A DNA stretch of 64,000 nt from Gnetum montanum (taxonomy: Eukaryota; Streptophyta; Gnetopsida; Gnetales; Gnetaceae), in the NCBI GenBank assembly GCA_015680685.1, contig MNCI01028319.1:125547-189546 (forward strand), given 5' to 3'. Under the pieces are notes generated by a model. It searched no databases. It had not been told where the DNA came from and saw only the letters and a list, made by a program, of their open reading frames with translations. How positions within the stretch are numbered: position 1 is the stretch's first letter; every line of letters starts with the position of its first letter. The position numbers were made by a program, and so were the translations under genes. Of the stretch, positions 12,880-23,686 are shown piece by piece.

Positions 12880-13850
12880 TAGTCTTGGATAGATTCTATA
12901 ATGAATAGTGCTTACTTATTTCCAAAGAATTCCACTTAGTTTTATATCCTTGAGTTTCCAAAAAACTCCTCAAAATTCATGCAACAGCTATTAAATGGCT
13001 AGTTTAGACATCTACTTCAAGGATTAGACATATAACTATGATCAGCCTTAGTGCAGAAGAGATGTCTACTTTCCTAAATAAACATCTACTATTTCAATGA
13101 GACATCTACTTTGCTAGAACATATTTAGATCTAGAGCATTACTTTGGTAATTTGGCTTCTCAATAATCCCCAAAACATCTTCCTTTGGCTTGTAGAATCT
13201 ATTTCCATCCATGCCCTCATCTTGTCCACTTTAGTGTTTGTTACAACATCTCAACGTAGATCTCATTCTAATTCAGCTCTTGTTCTGAAGTCTTGGTTCT
13301 CAGTTTGAAGTCCTTACTCATTATACTCTTTCATGGTCCTGCAAAACTAGAATCACAGACACACATTCTACATGCTTCATTTTCTCTAAGTTTTTGACAT
13401 ACAAAAACGTCAACACAAAAGACATGGACCCATATTAATCAACCAATTACTATTTAAGATATGTGAAGTATTATATCTAAAAAACGTACTATTTACGACT
13501 GTACTTAACAATCACAACCAAAGATTAATGAATGCAGTATTTAAGATAAACAAATTTGTAACAAAAAGTACAACACTATGACACTTTGGCCAAGACATCT
13601 CCAAGAAATAGCAAACATCTTGGTCGAGTTGAAGATTGCTCAGAAGAAGATGTCTCTAAAAATAGTAGATGTCTTTCTAGTGAGAGAGACATCTTCATGA
13701 AGATGTCTCCACAAAGATGTCTTTCCTATGGAGAAGATGTCTTTCTAGAATAAAGGTCTAATGCAAAAAGACATCTCAGTCTTGAAGAAGACGTCTCCAG
13801 TTATTGTTAGATAGCCATTGCATGAATTCCAAGTTGTTTTTGAAAACATA
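12880..13850. repeat. Clusters of AGATGTCT/AGACATCT in imperfect inverted arrangement
   Basis: Many copies of the octamer AGATGTCT or its complement AGACATCT occur in 12990-13110 and 13590-13800. The left cluster is preceded by ATTCATGCAACAGCTATT. The right cluster is followed by the reverse complement of a near-identical block (AGCCATTGCATGAATT), so the two clusters form an imperfect inverted repeat. A similar cluster lies in the probable solo LTR at 60200-60310, which suggests LTR U3 sequence. Confidence 0.6.
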
Positions 13851-14985
13851 TTAGCTATAAGAAGACTTCATTCCATTGAAACATGAACAAGCATTATGTA
13901 CTATCAAGTGTTATTATCAAGCAATCACTGTATACATCATTCTCTTGTTATTGTTCCTTATTGTACTATCTTTTGTATGTTGTAAGTGGTCAAAGTAAGT
14001 TGTACCTCAAAGTACAAGGATCAACAAATTTAGTTGCATTCTTTCCTTGTAGTTGTTGTTCTCTTTTTTTGCCCTGCAAGGTTGATGTGCTTCTTGTGGG
14101 AAGGCATCTTGCTTGAGTTTGTCAGAATCTTGCAACATTGAACGTTGTTGTAGCACCAGAACACTTCGAAGTAGAGCTCAAGTTGTAAATGTTGTGGAAT
14201 CCTAGAAACCACATTCTAAGCTTGTGCAAACTTTTCAAGGTTGAGTGGATTCATTACATCAAATCCCTCCGAAGTGGAGCCTAGAGCTTGGATAGGGTGT
14301 GGTACCCTTCAAACCACATTTTGAGAGTAATAAAGTCTAGAGGTGTGCTAGCGAACTACCCTCCAAGTGTGGACTACCCAAGTTGGGAAACCATGTTGAC
14401 TTTGGTATGTGCTTTGTTTCAAACAATTTTTAATTTTAATGTGTGCTTTGTTTCAAAGTATAATAATCAGCTCTAATACCCTTAACCCACATCTAAACCA
14501 TAGCAGAGGCTTGCAAATCTTGCAATTAAGTGATGAAACAACAAAAACCAAATATATGTGGCTTCTATGTAGTAACATAACATAACATAACATGAGCTAC
14601 ATTACAGAAATATTTAGGAACATTAGATGCTAATTGGAAGCATGTTCTTCCCATAGGTGGCAAAGAAGCTCCAAGGCAAGTGGCAAAAATATGTTTAGAT
14701 TCAAAAGCTTCATGCAGATAACTATACACAGATACAGTGCTGCCTCCAACTCCAGTAAACCCTCCATCAACTCTTTCAACATTATTCGTTTGAGGATCCG
14801 CTAATGGCCAACATAGAAGCAAGTTTCCATAGCAGACAGTAGCAGTAAGAGCTTAGACCGTAGGCATGGGAGGTAGTGTGCAGCATCGAAGGCTTTGACA
14901 GTATTGACGATTGTGTTGACAATAGATGGAAATACATGGTAGGCTATAACGGTTTATTTTAAAAGGAAAATGTTTTATTAACTAA
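13851..14985. other. Mixed non-coding sequence with one unassigned open frame
   Basis: The stretch 14080-14480 resembles an LTR end. Its right edge at about 14470-14478 reads GGTATTAGAGC on the minus strand, close to a Copia-type tRNA-Met primer site, but no partner LTR was found. A minus-strand frame at 14565-14822 (85 codons, containing GGFTGVGGSTVSVYSYLHEA) is not a transposon family I recognise and has no clear splice sites. Confidence 0.35.
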
Positions 14986-16507
14986 TGATATGCCCAAAGA
15001 TATAGCATAAAAAATATTAATACAAGCAGAAAGTTATAATTTAAGTTTTAATAATAATCTGTATGTATAAAGAATAGGGGAAAGGTTATCATTAAAAAGA
15101 AAAAAGTGATTTATGGACATTTGGCAAATATACCTTTATTTTTCTACAGGAGTTAAAACATCCCATAGAATTTTTAACTTCCTATGGTAGTTATAACTAA
15201 CTAGATCCCCTTGATATTTGTAACTTCTCATAATATTGTAATTACCAAGAAGACACTTGCCAACTATGGCTTGAATTTCTCATAACTTCTTATAGAAGTT
15301 ATAACTTCTTATGGTGGTTATGAATTAATATCCCTATATATTTGTAACCCACCTTAATCTCTTATGATGTCTGTAACTACCCAAAGCTACTATAAAAAGA
15401 GCTTTATGGATAGAATAAAAGGGGAATTTTGGAGAAAATACTTAGAAGAATATTGAAGATTGTAAAACATGGATTGCTAAAGACATCAATTCAGCTACTT
15501 TGTTTTAATCCTATGAATTCTTTTCTTCCCATTTTGTCTTAATTTCTTAGCTAATGATCTAGATAGTATTGTGCTTGGCATTTAATTTTTGCATTTTCTA
15601 TATTATTTTCATAGCTCTTATTTTGCTTAATATTAGACTTCTATTAGGTTTTCCATATAAGAGCTTATGTTGTCTTAAAAAAGCATCTTGAGCAATTTAA
15701 TAGTAATGTCTTATTGAAATTTCTTATATGAGTCTAGAGGATCTAGAAAATATTTGATACTTTAACTTGCTTAAAATAGCTTCATATTTTTTAAAATTTT
15801 ATTGCCTTGGAATTTCAATCTTGAAATTGTTAAATTTTTCTACTAGTTTTAGTGTTTGCAATTATTGAAAACTATTAACTAGCCAAACAAAAGCTTGTAC
15901 TTCTTGTTTACAAAGTGTTTTGGTAGTGTAATAAGATAGTCTTTTACAAAATTGCTTGATCAACTTAGAGGGTTTGGACAATTTATTATACATAGATTGA
16001 ATTGGAATAGCTTTATTGCAAAGTGTTTCATCATGTTCAATTTATCTTGCCTAAATGTTTGAGATTTACACAAATCTGCTTTCTTTTCTTTTCTCTTTCT
16101 AAATCCTTTGAATCTCACTCTATTTCTAGATTTCTTGTGAAATTTTCTCTTAGGGAGAAATTAGGAGTAGATTGGCAAAATTCTGCTCAAGCATTTTTGT
16201 GAAATTTTATGTGTTTCAAGTAGCATACTGTAAAGACTATATACACTAAGTAATTTGACAAAATAAAAATCTTTAATAACTCAGTATTTGACAAAACTTG
16301 TTGAATTTCTTTTATGATAGCCAATTACAGTTGCATACACAAAGCCAACATTTCAACATATACAACAGCAAACATATACTCACGTTTAGTTCATTTCATA
16401 ACCACTAAGTTTATTTGAAGGTATCTAGGCCTTGATGTTGCCAAAAGGCCAGTAAGTACCTAAACCCTATTTTAAGGAACACCTTCATTTCCCATGAACC
16501 CAAAGTC
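14986..16507. other. Non-coding, possibly LTR-like sequence with TATA box
   Basis: From 15120 to 15380 short blocks such as GTTATAACTTCTTATGG and ATTTGTAAC recur, ending at a TATA box (CTACTATAAAAAGAGC) near 15385-15400. This is typical of a retroelement U3 or a short promoter, but no matching second LTR or transcript was identified. Nothing else is recognised up to the integrase relic. Confidence 0.35.
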
Positions 16508-17237
16508 ATGAGATTGGAGACCCAAAATGTTGGCGGTCCCAAATGGTTGCCAACAATTATAAAGCTCAAAAAACAACATAAAGTCTCCTTTCGTACATTT
16601 TCTTCATCTAGGAAAAGCAGTATTCTAGAGTTGATCCATCCTAATGTTTGTTTCATAAAAGATAGAAATCTTGGTGGTGCAATCTACTTTGTTACTTTTA
16701 TTAATTATTACTCTAAAAAAGTGTGGGTTTTTGCATTGAAAACTAAAGATCAAGTGCTTGATGTATTTAAGCAATTTCATGCTAAAGTGGAAAGGCAACT
16801 AGGAGGAAATTGAAATGTATTAAAGCTAATAATGATGGTGAATATAACGGGCCATTTAGAAGTACTATAATTATCGTGGGATTAAACTTATAAAAATAAA
16901 GTCAAAGATCCCACAACATAATGGTGTTATAGAAAGAATGAATAGAACCATTTACAATAAAATTGTATGTATGCTCTTTCATGCAAAATTTCCAAAACCT
17001 TTTTGGGATGACGCAATGAGAGTAGTTGTTGACTTAGTCAATCTTTCTCCTTCTAAACCCTTGAACGATGATATTCCTCACAAAGTTTGGATAGAGAAGA
17101 AATTATCATATCATTATTTTAGGATTTTTTATTGTAGGGCATTTGTTCACATTCCTAAGGATGGGAGGCCCAAGATTTATGCAAAGATAAACCAATGCAT
17201 CTTCCTTGACTATGGACATAATGAGTTCAATAGATAA
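16508..17237 (+). pseudogene. Copia integrase relic with mutated catalytic residues
   Basis: The frame 16508-16813 contains KLKKQHKVSF, LIHPNVC, NLGGAIYFVTFINYYSKKVW and DQVLDVFKQFHAKVERQLGG. After a frame change it continues in KANNDGEYNGPF, then 16938-17237 with MNRTIYNKIVCMLFHAKFPK and CRAFVHIPKDGRPKIYAKIN. This is the rve core and following region of a Copia-lineage integrase. At the first catalytic position the usual HSDVCGP reads HPNVCFI, and at the second the usual ADNGGEY reads ANNDGEY, so both aspartates are asparagine. The glutamate before RMNR is kept. No gag, reverse transcriptase or LTR could be assigned to it. It ends about 135 bp before the Gypsy LTR at 17375. Confidence 0.85.
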
Positions 17238-17374
17238 TGAACAAAGAAAATTCAAAATACATTCCATGCTTGACACTAAGTAGACAACATCAAAAAATAA
17301 TGAAAATAAAAAGCTTTTTGATTTATGATTGTTTACTTAGATATACAACCTTATAATTAATACTTAAAAAAAGG

Positions 17375-18191
17375 TGATGAGCAATGAGTATACCCTTCGC
17401 CCAACCATACAAATCATTAGCATTCACTATGCAATCCGATCATATTCTATACACTTTAGCTCTCTAAGTACACTAGGTCTAGGAGATGAATCTACAAATC
17501 ATGATCATTTTCGTCTTAGTTCCACTTGTGAGGTCCAAGTGTATGATTAAGTGTAATTGAAGCATCTAATTCTTATCATTTTATCTTTAATTGTTTCAAT
17601 CGCCTAAGTGCTAGAAAATAGAATAATGAATGTTTAATTAATCTAATGATTAACTATCACTTAACTAATCCTAACATAAGCATTTGTTCCCACTTTCCAT
17701 ACACATCTTGAACACATTGTCGCGCTACTGGGTTACCAAGCATTAGGCACTACTAGGATTACCAATCGTTAATGTATGCTCAAAATGGTCATACTTATGT
17801 TCATTATTTAATAAATATTAATTACTTCATTAGAATTCATTAAACTAAAATTCATGGATAATAAATGAATAAGGAAACATGAGTCTATTCCAAGTGCTAC
17901 AAGGTTTGATCAGAAAAGCTCGACTTTCTTACCATTCACATTGAGGTGCTTAGGTACATCGGTGCTTGAATAAAGATCCGTACACTTCTTTCACTCCTAC
18001 TATGAGCACTTAGAAAATATTCTAACTTTCAAAAAGAAAAACTACAAGAGCTTCACTACAACTAATGGAAAGATGCCATAAATGCAATGGGTAGGTACAC
18101 ATTTATAGGTGATGACAGGGTACACATCAACGTAGCAAACCGTATGTCGACGGCATCCTATTGATGTGGCCCAATGACTCACACTTCATCA
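17375..18191 (-). repeat. 3' LTR of the 17.4-24.8 kb element
   Basis: 817 bp, TGATGAG...TTCATCA on the plus strand. It matches 23687-24848 throughout except for the duplicated block in that copy. The adjacent CACCTCCATGAC is the purine tract read from the minus strand. Confidence 0.8.
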
Positions 18192-18359
18192 CACCTCCAT
18201 GACTGAATGAAAACTTGTCCTCAAGTAAACAAAATGAGGAACAAGTTCTTTACAAAATTTTGGAAAGGTATGGGATTATTGACTAACTATACACACATAA
18301 CCTAACACATCAAAAACTAAGTGCCCAAGTGTACGAATCAACAATCATTACAAAAATAA

Positions 18360-20400
18360 ATGTTCATGACGATAAAATTGAACATTGTGATAAAAAATGA
18401 TAACACAACTTCTCTAAAGGCTTGAAGACAAGGAGGAAAATCCGATGATTGTTATTATCATCCTTGTTATGAAGCTTTTGCTTATGCTTCTTCCTTTGCT
18501 TGGTTGAGGTTTTTTGGTTGTCAATCGATGGTTGTGAGAAAGAGGTAGTAGCATTAGCCATCACAAGAGGTCATTATGTAGTTGGTTGGGCTATGGCTGG
18601 TTGGGTTGTGATAGGCTAGGATACCTTGATGACAAAATGTTTTCTTGGAGGCATTCATGATGGTACTCTTATGACAAAGGGGGATCTTAAGCTAGTGGAA
18701 GCAGAAGAAACCTCTTCGTTGCAAGGGGGTACCCGAATCACATATGGTTCTCTTGCAAGTCTCTGATCGTCATCTATGTTGAATGATGAAATAACGTAAG
18801 AGTAGTCATCAACATTCAACAGTATTTTGTAGACCTGCATCGACTAATTTTGTGGCCAAACCATGTTGAAAGCATCTACAACTAGCTCCGCCCTATCGAT
18901 CATCCTCTGCAAGTCATCCTTTAGTGCAAGGCAAAATTCTATGTTATGACCAGGCAGTTGTTGATAGTGGCAAATGCAATCTAGCTTGAAGTACCTAGGT
19001 AATTTAGGATCATCCTTTGTTGCATGAGTAGGGTTCTTAGCTATTTCACATAGCTACTCGTGCTTCTTTCAAGCAGCTTCAATCATTTGTTTGTATTGCA
19101 TGCACCCACTCATCTGTAGTTCATCTAGCAACTCGAATGGTTTCAAAGGCAAGGAAATGTATTTGCTTCAATCTTTTTACTCAAAATTTGGCCTAGTTGT
19201 AGTTGATGTAGTGGCCCTAGATGTTGATGGTTGGCTATCATGGTTATTAGTGGAATCCTTAGGTGGGTTGGTCCTTGGCCCCTGGTTAGTGATCTTTGCT
19301 TCTTTAGTCACTGTTGCTATGGCCATGTTGTTTTATTTATTCTTTTTCTTGTCCCTCCATGTATGTTGATTTTTATATGCTACATAGGCTAGGTCATGAC
19401 TAGCCTTTGCAGCATCCTTTATGTTTTTGATTTGGGAAAACACTTAGCTAAGGAATTGCGGGTTAAAATAGTAAGGTTTTGACTTGATAAAGTCATTCAC
19501 CATCCCCTTGATTATAGCTAAAAGGTGGGTCTCGGCTATGGGATCTGGTATTTCGTTTAGCAGCCCATTCCACTGTTAGATGAATTTTTGTAGCTTGTGG
19601 ACGAAATAAGGAAAAAGATGTTTATGTTGGTACCTAAGGCAAAAATGGAATAAATGGGGTATGTGACCCCTAAGTTATTTAGGGTCCCATGGTGGACCCT
19701 ACACGAGAGGTTAGTGGGTTTGTGGTGGTGAAAACCACTATCGATAGTTGCATAGATCGAGGTTGTGTGGCAAAAGTTGTCGATGGGTTATAGGTCATGG
19801 GCTGTGGCATTAATTGAGTTTGATGCATGGCTATGATCAGTGTGGGATCAACTGTGGTAGGGTAGGAGGGAGTGAAAGATGGTGGTACCATGCCCATGAA
19901 GAAAACAAAGGCATGAAGGGAAGGCTTGGTGGCCTTAGGGGTTGCTTGTTGGAATAACCCTCCTAGGATGTTTTTGAGCTCAGATTCCATCCTAAATTCA
20001 TCCTCCTCTTCCTATTACTCCTCCAAGCTATGCTTGTCACCTTCTTCCTCCATCTCAATCAATTGGACTAGAATACCCACATAGATATCAGTTAGAGGTA
20101 TTTGGTCATAGGGGGAAGGGATGTACTCCTTACCATTGCAGTGGATAACCTCAAACTCCCTTTTGGCTTTTACTTCCAAACATGAAATCAACATGATAGC
20201 CTATATTTTGGCACAAATGTAGTTATATCGGTCTTCATTTATGGTTGCAAAATCAGGACTTTTCCCCCTAACCCTCAAAGATTGCCTACATTTGATAATA
20301 GCAAGGTCTTTGGGGTCATAGACCCTCATGGCTTGTTGGCTAGGACCTTTGCTAGTAAAGGTGAGAGGCAACTTGGTGGACTGCTAAAAATACATGGTTA
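18360..20400 (-). pseudogene. Gypsy gag-like gene relic with zinc-knuckle-like motif
   Basis: Read leftward, the frames contain MESELKNILGGLFQQ (19990), a Pro/Thr/Gln-rich stretch to 19679, and AHDLAYVAYK-like and DSQPSTSRATTST segments near 19200-19400. At about 18900-18985 is CICHYQQLPGHNIEFC followed by LALKDDLQRMIDRAEL. The C...H...GH....C motif followed by LK..L..LI is the nucleic-acid-binding end of Tat-type Gypsy gag proteins. The last part (18364-18840) is Ser/Thr/Lys-rich and unassigned. It may belong to the nested element whose primer site is at 21102. Stops interrupt it. Confidence 0.6.
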
Positions 20401-21100
20401 TTTTGTCAAAAATGGCTTAAAATGGACTATAAAAGGCAAAACAAGAAACAAATGCTAACAAGTGGAATTAAAAAATGATCAACGGAAACAAAAACAATTG
20501 AAAATGGAGCAATTTCTATAATTCGTTAGTGGGGGATAATGGGGGTTCACCCCTTTACCAACAATAGAAAGCTAGGAATGTTGGTGTTAAGCCTCACTCA
20601 CGCTGATCTCCCAACTACCTCTATGTGGGTATGAAAAGGGGGAAAGAAGGGAGATGAGATGGGGGGAATCTCACATATCTCTAATCCAACGTTGATGAGG
20701 GGGGGAAGGCTGAAAACCAAAGCGGAAAGTTGGAGTTTTTCTATTAAAACTGGTTTTGGCAGGTTGGCAATTTTCTCAACTTGGAAAGATGGGGGGAAGC
20801 TAACTTCTATAAGTTTCATGGTTTTTGAAAGGGTTGCACAACCAACTTTAGAAACTAGAAAAAATTAGCAACAAAAAGGAAAAAAGGATGGAAAGGTTAT
20901 AACGTTGGATTTGGGCTAAAAAATTCATAGTAGCTCCCATGAAAAGCCAACACCTAATCACCTACAACTTCCACACTACAATTTTGGTCATAGGGGAGAA
21001 AAATTAGTGTTGGTTTTTCAAGGTTTTTGCTACAAAAAATTAGAGAAAGGCTTTCAACTTGCAACACAAATCTAGTCATAGAAATCAGGCGAAGGTTCAA
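20401..21100. other. Retroelement leader, no gene
   Basis: This lies between the gag relic and the primer site at 21102 and is probably the 5' untranslated leader of the nested element. The overlapping frames at 20598-20868 on both strands are shadows. Confidence 0.4.
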
Positions 21101-21101
21101 G

Positions 21102-21118
21102 TCCCCCTTCTAGCGCCA
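21102..21118 (-). promoter_or_regulatory. Primer binding site of nested Gypsy-type element
   Basis: On the minus strand it reads TGGCGCTAGAAGGGGGA, the TGGCGC-type primer site common in plant Gypsy elements, directly next to a probable LTR end at about 21128. Confidence 0.7.
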
Positions 21119-21127
21119 AAAAATTAT

Positions 21128-22344
21128 TGCAATTGGAAAATCGATGGATCCGGTGCAATAGCCTCAATTCCAAATCGCCAAGGCCTCCAAAAAAATGGGA
21201 TTTGAAGTACCTTGAATGGTCTAACAAATCACCTAGGAACTTATAGAATGCAAAACGAATCATGCAAATAATGAAAAATACAAATCTGGAAATCAAAAGC
21301 AAAATATATTGCCCACAAACTAAAATCTTGAAACTTTATTTACACAAATAAAGAATAAGTTCAAGGATGTGTACAAATGTTGCCCTGGAGAGAGTAGAAG
21401 GGGGTTCACTGGGGCAAGAATTTAGAGCCTATTAAAGCTAATGTGATCTGCTTCACAATCTGAATGCTTAACCACTCCTGATGCTTTTGACTTTCCTTTA
21501 CTGCAACCTCAGATCTACAACTTGGGTTACTACTAGAGGGTGAGAAAAGTAAAAAATCTGGCTACCAGGTTACTCCATGTTGGGGTTTGGCGATCCCTGC
21601 AATGTAGCTTTGATGCCCAAAAAAAAACCCCACTAGTCTTAAGGTAATAGAGTTACAATGCTTCCACACTAGGGTTCAAGAGAATGCAAGTATGGAAGAT
21701 TGCAAAAGCTCTTGAGTACCTGGAAATGCTTCAGTGTAGAATTGTGAAAAATTGTGGAACTACCAAAAAGTATCAAATTGTCCAAAAGTGTAGAACCTAT
21801 GTCAAAGATATGTGATTACAAAAGTGTGGAACTACAAAAATCATGGAACCCGTAAATGGTGTTTGAGGTTGGTTTTTATAGGTTTTAGGCCATGAATGAT
21901 GTTGCAAAATGATTGTAATTTGGTTGCATAGTCACTGCAAATTGGCTATGAAATTACTACAAATTTCTACCTCGTATAGGTGAGATGGGTGTCCAAATTT
22001 GGGGTGTTACCATATATAGTAAGTGCTAAACCCCGATGCCCATTCCATTTGCTATAAATAGTAATGGGAAGTGGTTGATCAACGTTGGAATGCATGGAGA
22101 AATGAGATTTGGCTTTTTTGGCTTTCACGTTGGGGGCATGTAGTTTTCATGCTAGGGAAGGAAAGGTTTCCATGTTGAGGGGGAAACCCTCACACCTCCA
22201 CATTAGGGGTAGGTGAGATTTACCCCCCTACAAATGTTTTTAGCGTAGAAAAGTGTATACCCCCCATGAAACCCATCAAATTGTCATTTTTGGCTTTCCA
22301 AAAAGCATTTTTGACACCCCCACACTCCCCCCTCCCTCCCCCCC
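21128..22344 (-). repeat. Probable 5' LTR of nested element, right end uncertain
   Basis: Starts TGCAATTGGAAAATCG right of the primer site. The right end is unclear: C runs at 22212, 22259 and 22328-22344 could each be a purine tract, the last one leading into the assembly gap. No second copy of this LTR was found in the window. Confidence 0.45.
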
Positions 22345-22477
22345 NNNNNNNNNNNNNNNNNNNNNNNNNNNNNNNNNNNNNNNNNNNNNNNNNNNNNNNN
22401 NNNNNNNNNNNNNNNNNNNNNNNNNNNNNNNNNNNNNNNNNNNNNNNNNNNNNNNNNNNNNNNNNNNNNNNNNNNNN
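22345..22477. other. Assembly gap, 133 Ns
   Basis: A run of 133 N directly follows a C-rich stretch (CCCCCCTCCCTCCCCCCC). Any reading frame drawn across it is meaningless. Confidence 0.99.
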
Positions 22478-22479
22478 AA

Positions 22480-23660
22480 GTATGGGATATGTGAGATTGG
22501 CCCTCATGGATTATAGTTTTCACATTTACAATAAAGTTTTGCCTTGAGTTTCATGGGGTGAAAGCTACATGATGAAAATTAGCCATAACATGTAAATTTT
22601 TGTGGTGTTTCAAGATCCTCATGACCTCCGCAATGTTTAACATGTTTTTTATTGTGAGCAAAGGCTCATCATGGTCGTAGCCTTTATGATGCCCATGATG
22701 TCCTCTACTGCCTCTTCTTTCATGGTGGTAGGCCTCCTTTGATTGCCCACGCCCCTGGTCTCTACTAATTCAGTGGGCCCTACAATCATCCCTATCCCAC
22801 CGGTCACCTCCATCACTGTCACATCCTCTATGGCTTCAATTAGAGATAGAGGAGGAAGAAAAGGATGTCGAAGGTGAAGAAGAGGAAGGAGAGCCAACAC
22901 CAGCATGGTGCCTACCACCCCCTCTTCTTCGATCACGACCACGATCATCATGCCTTTCCATGTTCCTGCCCTGACTCCCACCTTTGGAGTCTCCATGGTC
23001 ATGGGACCTGTTCTTACCTGAACTAAGATTGTTTACAGTGAACTGTAAATTCTAGTTCAAGCTCCTTTCTTCAAAGCCAAGGGGACGAGAGTCAATGAAT
23101 TAAGAATCCCCAAAGAAGGAATCCTCTCCATCTTTCTAGCCTAACAAGAACAAGGGGTTTCCCCTTCGATGCTTCATATCACATCTCCTATTGTTGATCT
23201 TTCTTGCGTTGTGGTTCAGTGGGATGGTAGTCTCGATAGTTGTGGTCTGGCATAATGTATTCAACATTGAGCCCCTAGATCCCCAACCTCATAAGAGTTT
23301 GGAGCAGCATCGTAAGAACTGATCAATCAAGCAACAACACAATGTTGCCCTCCATATCTCTCCACTACAATTATTCATCCTAATGTAGGATGAAGGTGAA
23401 ATCAAGTACATACTCATCGGGATGAGTATATACCGCTCTACATTACTAGGGCACTAGCTAATTTAACCCCCCGCATCTTTGCTGATTGGATGTATGCTTG
23501 AACAGTAATAAAGAATCAGCCTTGTGAGAAGAAGTCATTTTAGAACTTTGATAATAGTGTGCTTGTAATATACTTTGTTAGTTGAATGATTTTGCGTTAA
23601 TGGGTTCGTTACAACAACGTTGAATAATTTCCACTAACTCCTAGATAGTGCACGTAGCTA
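22480..23660 (-). pseudogene. Basic gag relic of the 17.4-24.8 kb element
   Basis: Read leftward from the primer site, the frames give an Arg/Asp/His/Gly-rich region at 22650-23010 (HDDRGRDRRRGGGRH, SSSSPSTSFSSSS, HHGHHKGYDHDE). This is followed by LLTIKNMLNIAEVM near 22640-22600. The same order of charged block and TIKNxxNI segment appears at 30.6-31.2 and 54.3-55.4 kb. The charged region probably packages RNA. Several stops and the nearby gap leave it non-functional. Confidence 0.55.
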
Positions 23661-23666
23661 ACTAAA

Positions 23667-23686
23667 GTCCTTGGCAATGGCGCTAA
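23667..23686 (-). promoter_or_regulatory. Primer binding site of the 17.4-24.8 kb element
   Basis: On the minus strand it reads TTAGCGCCATTGCCAAGGAC, close to the TGGCGCCGTTGCCGGGGA type known from Tat/Athila Gypsy elements. It directly abuts the LTR. Confidence 0.75.

Noticed and set aside
12990-13800. CRISPR-like array from repeated octamers
   Set aside because: The repeats are only 8 bases, irregularly spaced and in both directions, and the genome is clearly eukaryotic.
14468-14480. Copia primer site on the minus strand
   Set aside because: GGTATTAGAGC fits, but no LTR pair or gag frame accompanies it, so it was not listed as a separate feature.
22220-22547. Open frames across the run of N
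   Set aside because: They are open only because N positions contain no stop codons.
22649-23002. Met/Val-rich protein of 117 residues
   Set aside because: It is an alternative frame of the Arg/Asp/His-rich gag region, which is conserved in composition with other copies.
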